Shown here: in pieces, positions 30,011-32,722 of the stretch
Layout: the number at the start of each line of letters is the position of its first letter
Numbering within the stretch: the first letter of the stretch is position 1
Assembly (NCBI GenBank): GCA_044350895.1
Contig: JBILGT010000046.1
Span: 1-32,722, forward strand
DNA: 32,722 nucleotides
Origin: OMIS01 sp044350895
GTDB taxonomy: Bacteria; Patescibacteriota; Microgenomatia; UBA1400; PJMF01
Direction: 5' to 3'
Program-made: the position numbers and the translations under genes
The notes under the pieces: model-generated
What the model was told of the DNA's origin: nothing
Databases searched by the model: none
The model's input: only the letters and a program-made list of their open reading frames with translations

Positions 30011-31918
30011 ATGGGTGAAATGTCAGAACAATCTACATCAGCAGTATCTACTTCAGAGCAAACATCTACTTTCCCTGATGTACCTGAGTCAACTCAGCCA
30101 CCAATGGATCAAGAAAGTGCTGCTCCTGTTGAGGCTGCAAGTAGACTCGCAGAAGGCATAAAAGAAGATACTCGGATGAGTGGGATTAGAGATGAGCTAG
30201 TTTTAGGATGGAAACAACAAAATGGCAGCGAGTGGACTACTAACTCACGAGGTGGGTTAGATTTACGGCCAGATTTTCAAGACTGGATGTATGGTTCTAA
30301 TGAACAATGGGCAAAGGGTGGAAAACCACCAACGCTTGACTCACGCACTGAGGAAGAGTTTAGAAAACGGTTTCCAGAAGATGCCGCCACATACGACCAA
30401 ATGGAGAGTGTTAGGGTATATGATAGACCCGATTTAGATCCAGTCATTTCCCGACTTCAATCTGAAGTTATCAAACAAACTAATACTGATGCAGAAGTAA
30501 AGAGAGCCTTAGATACTGGAAGAGGCAGATTTGGTCAGTCTTTCAGAGAAGTATGGGATAGTACCAATACTCGTGTCACAATCATGGCTTATCGTCGTTT
30601 TATCACAGATTATCCCGAGAAAGCGCAGGCTTATGCTGCCTACAATCCTATGATTAAAAGATTGCTTGAAAGCCAAAATAGAACTTACCCACCTGTTAAT
30701 GGAACACTTAGTGAGCCTGCTGAACAACTAGTATCCAGCAATCAAGATCAGCTTGCTGGAGAACCTAATCAAGAACCAATGTCCACCACTGAAAGAGAAG
30801 CCCAAAATCTTGATCCAAGAGATTATTTTAGAGGCACCACCTTTCAAAAGGATGCTGAACAAATTGATCCAGACAAATCTCACCCGTGGCAAGCAGCTTG
30901 GGGCGATGGCTTTCTTGTTAGGGATGAGTTTGGACAAATTGCTTTAACCGAAACATTTGACACAGATGAAACTGATGAAGATAACAAAGTCGGACTGTTG
31001 TTAGCTGAAACGGCACGAGATGGACAATCTTCTTCCACTTACATTAGAAATGAACTAAGTACGAGAGTAAGAGAACAGTTAGCAGGTGTAATAAATGAGG
31101 TTTCTCCTAGATTAAGTGGAGAGACACGTCATACATTTGTGCGTATTTTGATCCAGCTTGTTCCTTCATTAGAAAATCAAACTGATGCAGAGGTAGCAGA
31201 AACCCTTAGCACTTTAACTCTAAAATTATTACCGGATCACCCACAGGGTATTGAGGCAAGTGAAGTGCCTCAAATTGGCACCGCAAGCCTTCAGCAACAA
31301 GAACAACTGACTCGGCTGATGAAGTTAGTTAGCAAGAAAATGCCTGCCGAGATTTTTTCTCAAAAACTTAACGAACTGCAAGATAACTTGCGTTGGACTG
31401 ATGATGCTTTCGGTAGAAATTACGCATCAATGCTTTCCGAGATCAAAAGATGGGCTTTAGACTCAAGACAAGATACAGTAAGGAACTATGACGTTCTTCG
31501 CAAGAAGGAACCTGTAGACTACCCTGTTAAAGATAAGGTAACCAGAGACTTTACATCACCGGAGGAGCTAGAAAGAATAGTTAGAGGGCTTCCAGTAGAA
31601 CCGATGCCAGATGTCCGTTTTGCACCTCGAAATAGAGAACAGGCTGAACTAGTACAGCTAGATCAGGTCTTGGGCGGTACAGGGATTTATAACTGGACTG
31701 TCAGCATATCACAAGGCAGAGGTGTTGAAAAAATCTTTGAACTTTCTCAGGCGTTAAAAGAAGGTTCAGCTAGCGTGGCAGGAAACAATCAACCTATTAA
31801 AGCGATTGAAGTTGATGGGAAGTTTTTTATTGAGGCAGATGGCAGACACAGAACAGCGGCACTCAAGGCACTTGGGGTTAAAGAAGTACCAATGCTAGTC
31901 ACTCACATAAAGAAGTAA
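30011..31918 (+). CDS. Large protein with C-terminal ParB/sulfiredoxin-like domain
   Basis: From the ATG at 30011 the protein has 635 residues. The N-terminal 50 are rich in Ser, Thr, Gln and Pro and probably disordered. The large middle part (about 60-530) has no recognised family; it contains an acidic stretch (TFDTDETDEDNK) and helical segments. The last 80 residues resemble the ParB/Srx domain: AIEVDGKFFIEADGRHRTAA, then LKALGVKEVPMLV. The G-R-H-R-T-A core is the nucleotide-binding/nuclease motif of the family. I chose 30011 because a TATGAT box (29973-29978) lies upstream and the earlier ATG at 29945 gives an unlikely hydrophobic lead. The gene lies alone between two 90-bp direct repeats. 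It may be a partition-like, nuclease or transferred effector protein. This is unresolved. Confidence 0.6.
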   Translation: MGEMSEQSTSAVSTSEQTSTFPDVPESTQPPMDQESAAPVEAASRLAEGIKEDTRMSGIRDELVLGWKQQNGSEWTTNSRGGLDLRPDFQDWMYGSNEQWAKGGKPPTLDSRTEEEFRKRFPEDAATYDQMESVRVYDRPDLDPVISRLQSEVIKQTNTDAEVKRALDTGRGRFGQSFREVWDSTNTRVTIMAYRRFITDYPEKAQAYAAYNPMIKRLLESQNRTYPPVNGTLSEPAEQLVSSNQDQLAGEPNQEPMSTTEREAQNLDPRDYFRGTTFQKDAEQIDPDKSHPWQAAWGDGFLVRDEFGQIALTETFDTDETDEDNKVGLLLAETARDGQSSSTYIRNELSTRVREQLAGVINEVSPRLSGETRHTFVRILIQLVPSLENQTDAEVAETLSTLTLKLLPDHPQGIEASEVPQIGTASLQQQEQLTRLMKLVSKKMPAEIFSQKLNELQDNLRWTDDAFGRNYASMLSEIKRWALDSRQDTVRNYDVLRKKEPVDYPVKDKVTRDFTSPEELERIVRGLPVEPMPDVRFAPRNREQAELVQLDQVLGGTGIYNWTVSISQGRGVEKIFELSQALKEGSASVAGNNQPIKAIEVDGKFFIEADGRHRTAALKALGVKEVPMLVTHIKK

Positions 31919-31944
31919 ACCTAGATGCTTAGTTATCTCCAACT

Positions 31945-32097
31945 TTACTCTGCCCAAAGATACTCTTGGAACTCCAATAGGTTTTTATCGCTACGACTCG
32001 TAATCCCACTGTAACCATTGACTCTTAATTGCTCATTACCCCTACCTACTTGGCCCATATAGGCACTAAGACTCTTTTTATGTACATGTTTGGGCTT
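31945..32097 (-). pseudogene. C-terminal gene fragment
   Basis: A minus-strand frame open from 32097 gives KPKHVHKKSLSAYMGQVGRG, then SGITSRSDKNLLEFQEYLWA, ending in TAA at 31947-31945. The composition looks like real protein, but the frame opens right after a stop and the region upstream is broken in all frames. It is probably the tail of a lost gene. From the internal ATG at 32058 a 37-residue product is possible. The family is not recognised. Confidence 0.35.
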
Positions 32098-32291
32098 TTA
32101 AAAAATTTAAGGAGTAAGGTTAGAAAAACCACCTGAGAAAAGCAATGTTTATAACAAAGTTGGGATAAATCGTCTGGCGAGGTCAACTAGCCAAACACTA
32201 TACAGGACTCAACGATATTGTCAGCAGAGGTAAAAGCTCGATGTTGTGCAATCATTACTCAACCAAGTTATAGTTTAAACCAGCCAAATCA

Positions 32292-32474
32292 TCAGCAAAA
32301 GTGTTGAAAAGGTCGAGGATATCGGTAATCAGATAGTGTGGATGCGGGAAGTGTTAGGGTCACAGACTCAAGTTTCCTCTGAAGATTATCGACGCATTTC
32401 TCGTACTTTTCTTTCAGTTCAATTTCCTGCCTGGACTGGGTTCCAGAACTAAGTGATACGGACACTGTAGTCAT
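32292..32474 (-). CDS. Small coiled-coil protein containing the 90-bp repeat
   Basis: The 60-residue frame starts MTTVSVSLSSGTQSRQEIEL and continues with a charged helix (KEKYEKCVDNLQRKLESV). It then ends in a proline-rich tail that looks out of frame. In the next frame (32353-32255) a more protein-like continuation reads HPHYLITDILDLFNTFADDL, suggesting a frameshift just after the repeat. The first 38 codons coincide with the right copy of the 90-bp repeat. The gene is either damaged or a short real gene. The family is unknown. The surrounding 31919-32582 region holds only fragments. Confidence 0.4.
   Translation of the reverse strand: MTTVSVSLSSGTQSRQEIELKEKYEKCVDNLQRKLESVTLTLPASTLSDYRYPRPFQHFC
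32360..32449. repeat. 90-bp direct repeat, right copy
   Basis: It matches 29852-29941 at 89 of 90 positions. Here it forms the 5' part of a small minus-strand gene with an intact ATG (32474), so this copy is probably the source and the left copy the truncated duplicate. The sequences diverge abruptly at both ends. Confidence 0.9.
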
Positions 32475-32582
32475 TACACAAATAAGTAATGTGCTATGTA
32501 ATTATTCATATAATTTACATACATCAGTATTTGTTACAACCAAATAACTGTGTTTATTTGAGAATGTAGTATCAATTGCCAT

Positions 32583-32722
32583 TTAACTCCATGATTCATC
32601 CATCTTAGACCAAGGTAGTACCTGTATCTCTGAGCGGTCTTGAACTAACTCACCACCATAGATAACTTTAAGTGTTACTGGATCTTGTACGACTTCTTTC
32701 CAGTATTTAAGATTGTTGAAGC
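32583..32722 (-). CDS. C-terminal end of a gene cut by the window edge
   Basis: A minus-strand frame is open from the window edge to a TAA at 32585-32583. It gives 45 residues including FNNLKYWKEVVQDPVTLKVI, then YGGELVQDRSEIQVLPWSKM. The mix of strand and helix looks like genuine protein. The 5' part lies outside the window, so the function cannot be named. Confidence 0.5.
   Translation of the reverse strand, partial: FNNLKYWKEVVQDPVTLKVIYGGELVQDRSEIQVLPWSKMDESWS

Noticed and set aside
1..32722. CRISPR array, rRNA, complete tRNA genes or insertion sequence with terminal inverted repeats
   Set aside because: No regularly spaced short repeats, no rRNA-like or cloverleaf sequence and no transposase were seen on either strand by reading. 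A covariance-model scan would be needed to exclude a divergent tRNA.

Overview
The window looks like part of an integrated conjugative element or plasmid with a defence and anti-restriction cargo. The host is probably a Patescibacteria/CPR-type bacterium. I infer this from the small PrgI/VirB3-like protein, the pilins with a G-G-x-x-Y-I-T-S-S-G type core, the T4SS without outer-membrane parts, and the moderately low GC. It is a judgement by eye, not a database result. TGA acts as an ordinary stop throughout. The window cuts a gene at each end.

Layout. (1) 1-3.9 kb: a truncated serine recombinase diverges from a small excisionase-like HTH gene. A minus-strand cluster follows: two small membrane proteins, an unknown protein, a ClpP-fold SDH-type serine protease and a small unknown protein. 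An XRE regulator comes next. (2) 4.1-7.65 kb, minus strand: an unknown protein, a DUF5677-like protein between two 72-bp imperfect repeats, and a second large serine recombinase with a 55-residue gene just upstream. (3) 7.8-11.3 kb, plus strand: a VirD4/TraD-like coupling ATPase and a replication-relaxation family protein. (4) 11.5-14.6 kb: a secreted protein behind a consensus promoter with a built-in palindrome, a DUF2958 protein, an AT-rich DUF5677-like gene and an ArdC-like antirestriction protein. Two strongly folded non-coding segments lie just upstream of the DUF2958 and ArdC genes. (5) 14.75-19.5 kb: an excisionase-like HTH gene, a type IIG-like restriction-methylation protein and a second N6-adenine methyltransferase, packed as one operon. 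(6) 19.6-25.1 kb: a broken ribbon-helix-helix gene, then a promoter and a terminator-like hairpin ahead of the T4SS operon. That operon encodes a VirB2 pilin, a VirB2-VirB6 fusion, PrgI/VirB3, a separate VirB4 N-terminal domain, the VirB4 ATPase and an M23 peptidase. (7) 25.2-29.0 kb: a Gabija-type pair (OLD-like ATPase/TOPRIM nuclease plus UvrD-like helicase) and a small XRE gene. (8) 29.0-32.7 kb: a PLD-family nuclease, decayed gene pieces, a 635-residue protein with a C-terminal ParB-like domain between two 90-bp direct repeats, and a gene cut by the window edge.

How the parts may work together. VirD4, VirB4, VirB6, VirB2, PrgI and M23 would form the transfer apparatus. The recombinases would integrate and excise the element. 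ArdC and DUF2958 would act as establishment or antirestriction functions. The restriction-methylation operon and Gabija would be cargo that protects host and element. No relaxase is recognisable here. The observations most worth checking are the two folded segments at 12694-12807 and 14494-14608, the attenuator-like T4SS leader, the HTH-coupled restriction operon, and a recurring -10 box exactly 6 nt before the start codon that suggests leaderless transcripts.
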